From assembly GCF_014696615.1 (NCBI RefSeq), contig NZ_JACJQJ010000031.1, positions 1-64,000 of the forward strand: DNA of 64,000 bases. Direction: 5' to 3'. Under the pieces are notes generated by a model. It made no database searches. It was not told the origin of the DNA and worked only from the letters and a program-made list of their open reading frames with translations. Below are positions 26,989-35,302 of this stretch, piece by piece; the stretch's first letter is position 1, and each line of letters begins with the position of its first letter. Made by a program: the position numbers and the translations under genes. Origin of the DNA: Nostoc linckia FACHB-104 (GTDB taxonomy: Bacteria > Cyanobacteriota > Cyanobacteriia > Cyanobacteriales > Nostocaceae).

Positions 26989-27357
26989 ATGGATGCTAAC
27001 AATATTAAACAGCGTTATGCAGATGGGGAAAGATATTTTCCGGCTGCAAACCTAATTAAAGCTAAGCTGATTGGAGCTTATTTACCTGGGATAAATTTGT
27101 GGGGAGCAGACTTGAGTGGTGCGAACCTAGCTAGAGCCAAACTTTGGGGAGCAGACTTGAGTAGAGCCAACTTAGCCAATGCTAATTTGACTAGAGCTAA
27201 TTTGTGCGGTGTGAAGCTAAATGAAGCAAATCTGCGCGGAGCTAAACTCAACTTCACCAAGTTGTATGGAGCAGATTTAACAGGTGCTTATTATGACGAA
27301 ACTACCCGATTCTCTAAAGATTTTGACCCTGTAAGTAGAAATATGCAGAAATTTTGA
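26989..27357 (+). CDS. Pentapeptide-repeat protein
   Basis: The 122-residue protein carries about 14 consecutive pentapeptides of the A(D/N)LxX type between residues 25 and 105 (e.g. GADLSGANLARAKLWGADLS, TRANLCGVKLNEANLRGAKL). These build a right-handed quadrilateral beta-helix. It has no signal peptide or extra domain. It begins MDANNIKQRYADGERYF, a start shared by many cyanobacterial pentapeptide proteins. A GTG at 26968 is in frame but less likely. The function of such short cyanobacterial members is unknown; DNA mimicry, known for MfpA/Qnr, cannot be assumed. Confidence 0.88.
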   Translation: MDANNIKQRYADGERYFPAANLIKAKLIGAYLPGINLWGADLSGANLARAKLWGADLSRANLANANLTRANLCGVKLNEANLRGAKLNFTKLYGADLTGAYYDETTRFSKDFDPVSRNMQKF

Positions 27358-27489
27358 CGCTCGGCGTTCTCACAAAACAAAAATCTGGTTTGAAGTTTTT
27401 TCTAAACACTTGCTTGCCTGTGCCCAATCGTGTTAGGAATCGCACAGAAAGGAGTTGAAGTAACTAAATAAAAGTTACTAGTTATAACG

Positions 27490-28089
27490 ATGAATGCACT
27501 AACTTTACAGTGGCACGATGCAGGTCAAGATAGAACACAGAATATTTACGAACAACAGCCTAGCAAGAATCCTGGCACTGTCCGCATCGGTCGAGATCCA
27601 CTCCGGTGCGACATTGTTGTTAGTAACCCTACCGTATCAGGTTTACACGTAGAAATATTTTTTAATACCCAGCAGCAAAAGTTTTACATTAGAAACTTGC
27701 GATCGCAAAATCCGCCCCTAGTAGATAGACAGCAACTAACCCAAGGTGAACTGCCTTTAAGAGAAGGTAGCATGATTCAATTGGGGCAAATGGAACTTAG
27801 AGTCACTAATATTTTAATTAACAGCATTCCCCCCACAATTTTGACTCCACCAACCCCGCCAGTAGTCAGTAACCAGCCTACATGGCCACCAATTAACCAG
27901 CAGCCACAGGTGCAACCGAGATATCACCAGCACCCACCCACACCCCCTGCACCCCCACCAGGAATTTATGGCTTAGAATGTCCCAAATGTCACAAAGTCT
28001 CCCCACCTGAAAATTTGCAAGTCGGCTGTCCCTGGTGTGGTACATCCTTAGCAGCAGCAGTTAGTGTGCTGGTTGCACCGAATCATTAG
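27490..28089 (+). CDS. FHA-domain protein with C-terminal zinc ribbon
   Basis: FHA domains bind phosphothreonine peptides. The 199-residue product has an FHA domain (about residues 22-110) with RIGRDPLRCDIVVSNPTVSGLHVEI-type elements: Arg in IGRDP, the Ser/His pair SGLHVE and the Asn-containing strand RNLRSQNPP. A proline-rich linker (about 118-160) follows. The end is a four-cysteine zinc ribbon (CPKCHK...CPWCG, about 165-185). The next gene, 112 bp downstream on the same strand, also has an FHA domain, so the two may work in one phospho-signalling assembly, perhaps with the cyanobacterial Ser/Thr kinases. The exact partner is unknown. Confidence 0.85.
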   Translation: MNALTLQWHDAGQDRTQNIYEQQPSKNPGTVRIGRDPLRCDIVVSNPTVSGLHVEIFFNTQQQKFYIRNLRSQNPPLVDRQQLTQGELPLREGSMIQLGQMELRVTNILINSIPPTILTPPTPPVVSNQPTWPPINQQPQVQPRYHQHPPTPPAPPPGIYGLECPKCHKVSPPENLQVGCPWCGTSLAAAVSVLVAPNH

Positions 28090-28201
28090 GGTGAGGGAGA
28101 TGAGGAGAAGAGGCAAGGGGGCAGGGAGCAGGGGGGAAATTACAAATGCCCAATGCCCAATTCCCATGCCCCAATGACAGATACTAAACGCCAAAGACCA
28201 A

Positions 28202-30166
28202 ATGCCAAATATACAAATTCTATTAAGTTGGGATGATCCAGCTACAGGGGAACGGCGAGAACCCAGGTTGAGTGTACCAATCGCTTTTGGGCGAGAATTC
28301 GCTCGGTTACCAGCTGAACTCAGGGGAGAGCGTGTCTCGCGAATGCTGCTGAATAGTAATGAAGTGTCGCGCTATCATGCCTTGATTGATTGGGAACAAA
28401 ATCAACTGGTGGTGATTGATCAAGGTAGTGTCAATGGTTTATCTGTCAACGGTCAACGACAAACACGCTCTGTTTTGAATAACGGTGATACGCTACAAAT
28501 TGGGCCATACATGATCACCGTGAACTTTAGTATCAATGCACCAGCACCCGCACCAGTTACTAGCCCACCTTCAACTATTCACTTTAATCCCAATACCAAT
28601 ATTCCAGATCCTAGTTTGCCGTCTTTGCGGCCTGTAACACCGCTGGGTAGCAATTTTCCACCTCCAGCATTTCAGGCGCAACAAGTTGATGTGCAAGCGC
28701 TTCATGCTACAGGCTTACCTGTGGATGAATGTGATTATCTGGCAGTAGGTGCGGGACTTGGCAGTTTTATTTGGACTGATTTACTGCGAATTAGCGGTGT
28801 CCGTGCTGACAAAATTGTTGCTTTGGGATTAGAAGCAGAACCTTATGCACGTTACAAGCGCCTCTGCTTAAATTCGCAAATTCCTTTATATGAAAGATTA
28901 AGGTCTAATTCTGATTCTTGTCCTGATAATATTTGGGGCTGGCCTAGTTATGCTTTACGGGAAGCTTGGCATGATATTGCTCAAGGCAAACCTAATTCAG
29001 CATTCAGATATTTATGGCAGGTGTTTGGGGAACCATCATTTGTAGAAACTTATACTCCGCGAGCTGGTAATGTTTTTGATTCTATAGATAGGGAATGCCG
29101 ACGCATTGGTTGGCAACAAATTTATCGTTATGGGCGAGTGAGGGCAATTCGCAAAACTACGGATGGTAGATATTGCGTAGCCTATTCTCGGGGGCCGAGA
29201 GATTATGCTTTTTTCATATCGCGTTATTTACACTTAGCAACAGGTTATCCCGCAATTCAGTTTTTACCAGATTTACAAGCTTATAGAGAAAAATATCAAG
29301 ACTTTAAAGCTGTTGTGAATGCTTATGAGGAACATGATCATGTTTATCAACAGCTAGAACAACAGGGTGGAATTGTATTGTTGCGCGGGCGGGGAATTGT
29401 GGCTTCGCGGATTGTGCAACGAATTTATGAGGCACGCAAGAAAAATCGCAATATTACAGTTTTGCATTTAATGCGATCGCCTAAACCCCAAGGCAACAAA
29501 TTCCAAAAAGCCCAACGTCTAGTCAAAAATCACTACGAATTTCAACCCTTTAACTGGCCCAAAGCCTGTTGGAGTGGAGAACTACGGGTAATGCTAGAAA
29601 AAGCCACTCCCGACGAACGCAAAAGCTTACTCGCAGACTGGGGTGGTACTACTACTGCTGATCGCCATGATTGGCAGGAGATTACCGAACAAGGTTTAAG
29701 GGAAGGATGGTATCAAATTACTTTTGGAGATGTGCTGGATGTAGAACGGGGAAACCAAAACCGAACTATTAGCCATATCCGCGAAAAAGGCTTGGGAGAA
29801 ATGAAGCTTGAAGCTGATTTTATTGTTGATGCTACAGGTTTAGATGCCAAAGTCCAAACTAATCCCCTATTAGATGACTTAGTAAAGCATTACAATTTAC
29901 CACTTAATCATCTAGGGCGATTAGTTGTGGCGAACAATTTTGAGTTAGCTGAAATGCGTAACACCAAAGGTCAAATGTATGCGGCTGGGGCAATTACTCT
30001 TGGTGGCCCCTATGCAGCAGTTGATAGTTTCTTGGGTTTGCAGTACGCCGCCTTAGTTGCTGTGGAAGCACTCGCTAATTCCCGTGCGCCAGGAGTCAAG
30101 CATCTGAACGCCTTCAGTTCTTTGAGCCAGTGGATAAAGTGGGTGTTTAATCAGTCTCCTAATTAG
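28202..30166 (+). CDS. FHA-domain / FAD-dependent oxidoreductase fusion protein
   Basis: The 654-residue protein combines two unrelated domains. Residues about 1-115 are an FHA domain: FGREFARL, the pThr-binding SRYHALIDW and DQGSVNGLSVNGQR. After a Pro-rich linker (about 117-165), residues about 175-650 form an oxidoreductase-like domain. It starts with a Rossmann motif (DYLAVGAGLGSF) and contains HLATGYPAIQFL, LLRGRGIVASRIVQRIYEAR (a second dinucleotide-type motif) and DFIVDATGLDAK (the ATG motif of flavin monooxygenases). I infer an FAD/NAD(P)H enzyme of the lysine/ornithine monooxygenase-like group whose recruitment depends on phosphothreonine. Its substrate is unknown. It follows another FHA gene. 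Confidence 0.8.
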   Translation: MPNIQILLSWDDPATGERREPRLSVPIAFGREFARLPAELRGERVSRMLLNSNEVSRYHALIDWEQNQLVVIDQGSVNGLSVNGQRQTRSVLNNGDTLQIGPYMITVNFSINAPAPAPVTSPPSTIHFNPNTNIPDPSLPSLRPVTPLGSNFPPPAFQAQQVDVQALHATGLPVDECDYLAVGAGLGSFIWTDLLRISGVRADKIVALGLEAEPYARYKRLCLNSQIPLYERLRSNSDSCPDNIWGWPSYALREAWHDIAQGKPNSAFRYLWQVFGEPSFVETYTPRAGNVFDSIDRECRRIGWQQIYRYGRVRAIRKTTDGRYCVAYSRGPRDYAFFISRYLHLATGYPAIQFLPDLQAYREKYQDFKAVVNAYEEHDHVYQQLEQQGGIVLLRGRGIVASRIVQRIYEARKKNRNITVLHLMRSPKPQGNKFQKAQRLVKNHYEFQPFNWPKACWSGELRVMLEKATPDERKSLLADWGGTTTADRHDWQEITEQGLREGWYQITFGDVLDVERGNQNRTISHIREKGLGEMKLEADFIVDATGLDAKVQTNPLLDDLVKHYNLPLNHLGRLVVANNFELAEMRNTKGQMYAAGAITLGGPYAAVDSFLGLQYAALVAVEALANSRAPGVKHLNAFSSLSQWIKWVFNQSPN

Positions 30167-30179
30167 TACTGAGTTGGAG

Positions 30180-30199
30180 AGACGCGATTAATCGCGTCT
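30180..30199. repeat. Palindromic repeat, second copy
   Basis: It has the same GACGCGATTAATCGCGTC core as at 25080-25103, located 14 bp after the stop of the FHA-FAD gene. There is no T run, so it is not a classical terminator. Confidence 0.65.
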
Positions 30200-30341
30200 G
30201 TACAAGAGTCAAGAGTTATTCCCCTTGTCCCTTAGTCCCCTACTTCATCAAGTCTTGCCACAGTAGTGAGTAGAAATATACTTTGTAATGGTGTAGAAAT
30301 GTATAGAATCTTGTAAAGATATAAAATAAAGTCTTTTTAAG

Positions 30342-31052
30342 ATGCAAACATTCGAGCGACCTTCCTCAATGCAGCTGTCCATAGCACCAAACCATTGTCA
30401 GCCTTTGAAGATTATCGCACTAGGGGATAGCATAGTGTATGGCTTCGGCGATCCAGAAAGAGGAGGCTGGGTAGAACAACTAAGACGGCATTGGATGTTA
30501 CCCCAGAGTTCAGGCAATGTTCTTTATAACCTTGGAGTTAGAGGCGATCGCACTCAACAAGTCGCCCAAAGGCTAGAAGTTGAATTCCGCCATCGGGGTG
30601 AACTGCGAAATCGTGTCCCTGATCTAATTATTTTGTCTGTAGGGGTAAATGATTCAGCGCGCTTATCTCGCCCTAATGGACGTAATTATACAGATTTTGC
30701 TTTATTTGAATCACAAATCGCTGAACTACTAGAACAAGCACAACAACTCTGTCCTGTAGTATTTGTAGGTATGGTTCCAGTTGATGAACCCAAAATGCCA
30801 TTTCTCGATTGCTTCTACTACAACCACGCCGATCAGTATCGCTACAAAGAAGCTACGAAAATAGCTTGTGATCAACGCCAAATTCCTTATCTTGATATTT
30901 TCGACCAATGGATAGAACGCGGTGAGACTTGGTGGCGCAAACGCATCAGTGAGGACGGACTTCACCCCAACACACTCGGTTATCAAGCTTTGTTAGACGA
31001 TGTCATCACTTGGGAAGCACTCAGCACCTATCATTCCCCAGTAGCAGTTTAA
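30342..31052 (+). CDS. SGNH/GDSL-type esterase or lipase
   Basis: The 236-residue hydrolase has the block I serine in IIALGDSIVYGFG (about residues 28-40), the block II/III Gly and Asn in SVGVNDSARLS, and the catalytic DxxH in SEDGLHPNTLGYQ near the C-terminus. These are all canonical for SGNH hydrolases that cleave acyl or acetyl esters. There is no clear signal peptide, so a cytoplasmic role is likely. The substrate is unknown. A terminator follows at 31083-31106. Confidence 0.88.
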   Translation: MQTFERPSSMQLSIAPNHCQPLKIIALGDSIVYGFGDPERGGWVEQLRRHWMLPQSSGNVLYNLGVRGDRTQQVAQRLEVEFRHRGELRNRVPDLIILSVGVNDSARLSRPNGRNYTDFALFESQIAELLEQAQQLCPVVFVGMVPVDEPKMPFLDCFYYNHADQYRYKEATKIACDQRQIPYLDIFDQWIERGETWWRKRISEDGLHPNTLGYQALLDDVITWEALSTYHSPVAV

Positions 31053-31082
31053 ACAAAATTTCCCATTTATTTTTACGAAAAG

Positions 31083-31106
31083 CTCCACAATCCTGTGGAG
31101 TTTTTT
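31083..31106 (+). terminator. Rho-independent terminator of the SGNH hydrolase gene
   Basis: The stem CTCCACA/TGTGGAG has a 4-nt loop followed by six T, 30 bp after the stop codon. Confidence 0.85.
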
Positions 31107-31154
31107 AATATGGGTATGATTCAAGTGCTGACAGTACTTTGTATGTATTGTTAA

Positions 31155-31189
31155 TTTTGACTTTTGACTTTTGACTTTTGACTTTTGAC
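31155..31189. repeat. Short tandem heptamer repeat (TTTTGAC x5)
   Basis: Five perfect TTTTGAC units. A TTG inside the last unit opens the longest frame of the next gene, but a repeat unit is an unlikely start region. Confidence 0.85.
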
Positions 31190-31205
31190 TTCGGAGCGAA
31201 GCGAC

Positions 31206-31640
31206 GTGACTCCCACATTATTTGGTCGATGGCAAACTCGATTATTACTATTAGCAACTGTAGGCGTATTAGTATCATTACCCTTTGCAATGGGTTTAAT
31301 TGGGCCTGGGCCTAGCTCAGTTTATTTCTTGATACTTACCTATGTTGCCATCTTCGGTTTAGGTTGGGATGTACTTTATAACTATCTGCAAAAATTCCGT
31401 TGGGATAGAGACTGGCCCGCAGCCTATCAACTCTTTGCAGGAATTTGGGAATTTATCTTTGTTTATTGTGGTGTAAAACTGTTTGGCTTTTTACCAATCC
31501 CCATACCCAAAGAAGAACTTCCACCACAATTTTTTTTCCTGCATTACAGTATCGTATGGCTAGCAGTGTTTATTTCCTCCCAAAGCCTCATGCGGATCAT
31601 TTTCCCTCGTTGGCGTTTCCGAGGCGGAGAGTGGCTGTAA
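31206..31640 (+). CDS. Conserved hypothetical membrane protein
   Basis: The 144-residue product begins at GTG 31206 (VTPTLFGRWQTRLLLL). An upstream TTG at 31185 lies inside a tandem heptamer repeat and is rejected. Four hydrophobic segments are visible: LLLLATVGVLVSLPFAMGLI, YFLILTYVAIFGLGWDVLY, LFAGIWEFIFVYCGVKLFGF and FLHYSIVWLAVFISSQ. The C-terminus is basic (PRWRFRGGEWL), hence probably cytoplasmic. I do not recognise a named family. It is upstream of the ABC1 kinase gene but 365 bp away. Confidence 0.7.
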   Translation: MTPTLFGRWQTRLLLLATVGVLVSLPFAMGLIGPGPSSVYFLILTYVAIFGLGWDVLYNYLQKFRWDRDWPAAYQLFAGIWEFIFVYCGVKLFGFLPIPIPKEELPPQFFFLHYSIVWLAVFISSQSLMRIIFPRWRFRGGEWL

Positions 31641-32005
31641 GTTGAGCAGAGGAAGCAGAGGAAGCAGAGGAAGCAGGGGGGAGACAAGAAGACAAGGAGA
31701 AAATAACAATTACCAATGCCCAATGCCCAAGTACTCCTACAGATAAAATTGTAGTTTAAATCACACAAGTACCCAAAATCCTTGTACAGCAGGAATATTT
31801 GTAGTTTTCTAAAGTATAATTAAGAAAAAGATAACAAAACCGCAGCAGTAAAGTAGGCAAAATATAGCCGGAAAAACTACTCAGAAATGGGTAAAACTTT
31901 ATTGTGCATTATAAAACATATCGGTATCCTATACCTGCATTTAGTATGTAGTCTTGGAAACCAAAAAAAAGTGTAAATTTCCCAGTTGAAGAGGCAAATA
32001 AAAGC
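31641..32005. other. Intergenic region with tandem GAGGAAGCA repeats
   Basis: Three to four copies of a 9-bp unit (aggaagcag) at about 31647-31675 are followed by AT-rich sequence. The 300 bases before the ABC1 kinase gene hold no visible hairpin terminator or open frame. Confidence 0.5.
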
Positions 32006-33730
32006 GTGGGTCAGTATCAATCTGCTCAGCTAAGGCGCTACAATCCAGACGCGATCGCTAGTTATTATCGTTACCGTCCCTGGCTAGCCTGGGGGCGAAT
32101 ACTGACAATTATCTGGTCTTTTGCTGGATTTATTATTAGTTTGAAGTGGGATGAATGGCAAAATCTAGAAGAGCAGAACAAGAGTAAACGCGCCACTCAA
32201 TTACGAGAACTGCTCACTCGCCTTGGCCCCACTTTCATTAAAGTTGGTCAAGCCCTATCGACTAGGCCTGACCTAATACGTAAGGATTTCTTAGAAGAAT
32301 TAGTCAAGCTGCAAGACCAGCTGCCGCCGTTTGATAATGATTTAGCCTACCGGATTATCGAGGCGGAACTAAATCGCCCAGTTAAAGAAGCATTTAGTGA
32401 ACTGTCACCTCAACCTGTAGCAGCAGCTAGCTTGGGTCAAGTTTATCGTGGACGTTTGGCAAGTGGCGAAGAAGTAGCAGTGAAGGTGCAACGCCCTAAC
32501 TTACGGCCAATTTTGACCAAAGACTTGTATCTTATGCGCTGGGCGGCTGCTTGGCTAGCGCCTTGGTTACCCCTCAATCTCGGTCACGACCTCACCTTAA
32601 TTGTGGACGAGTTTGGCACCAAGTTATTTGAGGAAATTGATTACATCAATGAAGGGCGCAACGCGGAAAAATTTGCTCACAATTTCCGCGATGACCCCAG
32701 CGTCAAAGTCCCCAGTATTTATTGGCGTTATACTAATAGCCGTGTTTTAACCCTGGAATGGATTAACGGCTTCAAGCTAACAGATACTCAAAGCATTCGC
32801 GCCGCAGGTTTAGACCCAGAGGAAATCATCAAAATTGGTGTGACCTCCGGTTTACAACAGCTATTAGAACATGGATTCTTCCATGCTGACCCCCATCCAG
32901 GCAATTTGTTTGCTATACCTGATGGTCGAATGGCTTACATAGATTTCGGGATGATGGATCAGCTAGAGGAAACCACCAAAGAAACTCTAGTGGATGCATT
33001 AGTGCATTTGGTGAATAAAGATTACTCTGACTTAGCAGCAGATTTCGTAAAGTTAGGTTTTCTCACACCAAACACAAATATTTGCCCGATTGTCCCAGCA
33101 TTAGAATCAGTCTTAGGCAACGCTATCGGTAAAAATGTTGGAGATTTTAACTTCAAAACCATTACCGATGAATTTTCGGAATTGATGTACGAATATCCTT
33201 TCCGAGTACCAGCAAAATTTGCTTTAATTATTCGTTCTTTAGTTACCCAAGAAGGTATTGCTCTCAGTCTCAATCCCAATTTCAAAATTGTGGAGGTAGG
33301 CTATCCCTATATTGCCCGCCGCTTACTGACAGGCGAATCTCCTGAACTACGCCGACGGTTACTGAATGTGCTGTTTAAAGATGGTAAATTCCAGTGGCAG
33401 CGCTTAGAAAACCTGATTGCGATCGCACGTACCGATGGCAGCTTTGATGTGCTACCTACAGCCCAAATGGGACTGCAATTTCTGCTGTCTGAAGAAGGTA
33501 AATTTCTGCGTCAGCAACTGGTGCTAGCAATCACTGAAGATGACCGTCTGCATACAGAAGAAGTTCAACGGCTGTGGAACCTAGTCAAAGATGACTTACA
33601 GCCAAATCGCTTATTTAATGTTGCGATCGGCTTTTTAACAGAGTTATCTAGAGAAGGTGCAGCGGCAATTATACCTAGAGCTACATCATTTATGACTTTT
33701 GGTGGTAACTCAGCACAAAGCCAAAACTAA
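32006..33730 (+). CDS. ABC1/UbiB-family atypical protein kinase-like protein
   Basis: ABC1K (UbiB/COQ8/AarF) proteins regulate prenyl-quinone synthesis and lipid metabolism. The 574-residue product has the KxGQ-containing helix (TFIKVGQALSTRPDLI), the Ala-rich nucleotide loop (PVAAASLGQVYRGRL), the catalytic block HGFFHADPHPGNLF (about residues 290-303) and AYIDFGMMDQL (metal-binding DFG). The C-terminal 150 residues are the variable part common in cyanobacterial and plastid members. A start at GTG 32006 is supported by the family-like sequence from there. The usual task is quinone or tocopherol pathway control at membranes. Confidence 0.9.
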   Translation: MGQYQSAQLRRYNPDAIASYYRYRPWLAWGRILTIIWSFAGFIISLKWDEWQNLEEQNKSKRATQLRELLTRLGPTFIKVGQALSTRPDLIRKDFLEELVKLQDQLPPFDNDLAYRIIEAELNRPVKEAFSELSPQPVAAASLGQVYRGRLASGEEVAVKVQRPNLRPILTKDLYLMRWAAAWLAPWLPLNLGHDLTLIVDEFGTKLFEEIDYINEGRNAEKFAHNFRDDPSVKVPSIYWRYTNSRVLTLEWINGFKLTDTQSIRAAGLDPEEIIKIGVTSGLQQLLEHGFFHADPHPGNLFAIPDGRMAYIDFGMMDQLEETTKETLVDALVHLVNKDYSDLAADFVKLGFLTPNTNICPIVPALESVLGNAIGKNVGDFNFKTITDEFSELMYEYPFRVPAKFALIIRSLVTQEGIALSLNPNFKIVEVGYPYIARRLLTGESPELRRRLLNVLFKDGKFQWQRLENLIAIARTDGSFDVLPTAQMGLQFLLSEEGKFLRQQLVLAITEDDRLHTEEVQRLWNLVKDDLQPNRLFNVAIGFLTELSREGAAAIIPRATSFMTFGGNSAQSQN

Positions 33731-33780
33731 CAACTCGAACCACAATTACTTTTAAATTTCTCTACCAATTAGGAGTTTTC

Positions 33781-34155
33781 ATGTACTATTACCCTCTGCA
33801 TCCACCGTATTTCCTACTAGTTGTTGGTTTATTAATAGCAGTAACTTCTGGAATCGCCTTATCTGGTACTTTAAAAGTAATTGTGCAGAAATGGCCAAAC
33901 AAAGGCGCAGAAAATATTAAACCGCCTTCCGCCTGGAAGCAACTGATTGTCCCATTTTTGGGCATCACAGGTGGTGTTTGCTTGTTTCTTTGTTCCGGTT
34001 TCGAGATATTTGGCTTTCCCCCAATCCTAGCTTTAGGTATTGGCTTGCCAATGAGTTTGTTAACTTGTTTGTTAGTTTGGTGGCAATTGGGAAGTATGCT
34101 GGAGTTTGTAGAACGCCGAGGTATGCAATCTCTAGATTTAGATTCTTTATCTTAG
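33781..34155 (+). CDS. Small integral membrane protein of unknown function
   Basis: The 124-residue protein has a clear ribosome-binding site (TTAGGAG) before ATG 33781. Three hydrophobic segments are seen: YFLLVVGLLIAVTSGIAL, LIVPFLGITGGVCLFLC and LALGIGLPMSLLTCLLVWW. A basic loop lies between the first two. The gene is 50 bp downstream of the ABC1 kinase gene on the same strand and may be co-transcribed with it. A terminator follows. I do not recognise a family. Confidence 0.75.
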   Translation: MYYYPLHPPYFLLVVGLLIAVTSGIALSGTLKVIVQKWPNKGAENIKPPSAWKQLIVPFLGITGGVCLFLCSGFEIFGFPPILALGIGLPMSLLTCLLVWWQLGSMLEFVERRGMQSLDLDSLS

Positions 34156-34184
34156 AGACATAAATATTTAAATTCAAAACTCTG

Positions 34185-34219
34185 ATGAACACCGCCTAAT
34201 TATTGGTGTTCATTTTTTT
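34185..34219 (+). terminator. Rho-independent terminator
   Basis: A perfect 9-bp stem ATGAACACC/GGTGTTCAT with an 11-nt loop is followed by seven T. It ends the ABC1K-membrane protein transcript and faces the convergent glycosyltransferase island. Confidence 0.88.
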
Positions 34220-34257
34220 GTTCAACAACTGCCTCAATTAAAATCTACTGCAAACTT

Positions 34258-35286
34258 TTATTGAGTGACTCTATTTCTCAAATTACGATAATTTAGCTTG
34301 ATATTAATAATTTTTTGCTGAATAAAACTACTAGTAACCTTGTGCAACCGCATCAGTAAGTTTGGACGTATAAAACTTTGAGGACGAGCTTCTGGTGATT
34401 TTAAGTAGCGATAATATAAAAATACATCCCTATAAGGAATATCAACATCTTCTCCCCTACAAAGTCGCGTAAAATCTGAAGCAGATATACTCATATAGTG
34501 AATATATGTCAGTGGTTGCCCTTGGTCATAAAGGATATTATTGACAACATCAAATTTAGAAGCCCAATGACAACCAGTAGCCCCACCATGATAAGCGTAG
34601 TTGTAGTAAGAAATCCCACTGCGTAATACTAAATAGTTGATTACTGTTTGATCGGAATCTGCCCATGCTAGTGCATCAGACTCGCCTGCTTCTAGGTTTT
34701 CTAGTAGCTTTGCTAAAGTAACATCATCAAAAATATGTTTTTTAGACGCAAACCAACCAGAGCAAAAAATATTATTTTTAAAGTTTTTGATATTAAAAAT
34801 CTGCTCTAGTTTATCTTCTGACCAGTCAAAAATATAACTCAAATCAGATTTATATTGATAGTCATTTGCTACCCAATCATAATCATCTAACTGCCGATAT
34901 ACATCATCTAATGGTTTCATCAACAGTGTATCTCCATCAAAGAAGATAAACTTGTCAAAGGGCCCATCTAGACAACAAAGTTTGCGATGCCGTTCTATAC
35001 GATAATTTTCTGGTAATCCATATTCTTGCCATAGCTTTAATGCTCTTGCATGAGATTTCCAAATTCGAGAGCCAAATTCTTCCCAACGAGCTATGGAATC
35101 ATAGTCTTCAAATAAAGTGACATTATCTCTAGTTGCAATCTCTGCTTTGACTTTATCTAACTGCTCGTTATATGGAATTACACAAACCGGAATTGTTCTG
35201 CCTGCATTAGCTTCAATGCTATTGAGTAAAGCAACTAATTGGTCATAAACCACATCATTAGCGAAGGTGTAAATACCATCAACCAT
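34258..35286 (-). CDS. GT8-like sugar transferase, paralogue 1 of 3
   Basis: A 342-residue nucleotide-sugar transferase-like protein. The start MVDGIYTFANDVVYDQLVAL aligns with the other two paralogues, and AGGAG lies 7 bases before ATG 35286; a longer frame to 35322 is rejected. Key features are a DxD metal/sugar-nucleotide motif in FIFFDGDTLLMKPLDDV (about residue 110), a GWFASK block and HYMSISASDF near the end. It is the last gene of the minus-strand glycan operon, 16 bp from the next. The family is similar to proteins catalogued from Nostoc punctiforme as Npun_R2821/R2822-like (recalled, not checked). The acceptor and donor are unknown. Confidence 0.78.
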   Translation of the reverse strand: MVDGIYTFANDVVYDQLVALLNSIEANAGRTIPVCVIPYNEQLDKVKAEIATRDNVTLFEDYDSIARWEEFGSRIWKSHARALKLWQEYGLPENYRIERHRKLCCLDGPFDKFIFFDGDTLLMKPLDDVYRQLDDYDWVANDYQYKSDLSYIFDWSEDKLEQIFNIKNFKNNIFCSGWFASKKHIFDDVTLAKLLENLEAGESDALAWADSDQTVINYLVLRSGISYYNYAYHGGATGCHWASKFDVVNNILYDQGQPLTYIHYMSISASDFTRLCRGEDVDIPYRDVFLYYRYLKSPEARPQSFIRPNLLMRLHKVTSSFIQQKIINIKLNYRNLRNRVTQ

Positions 35287-35302
35287 TAGAGTACTCCTGA
35301 TA

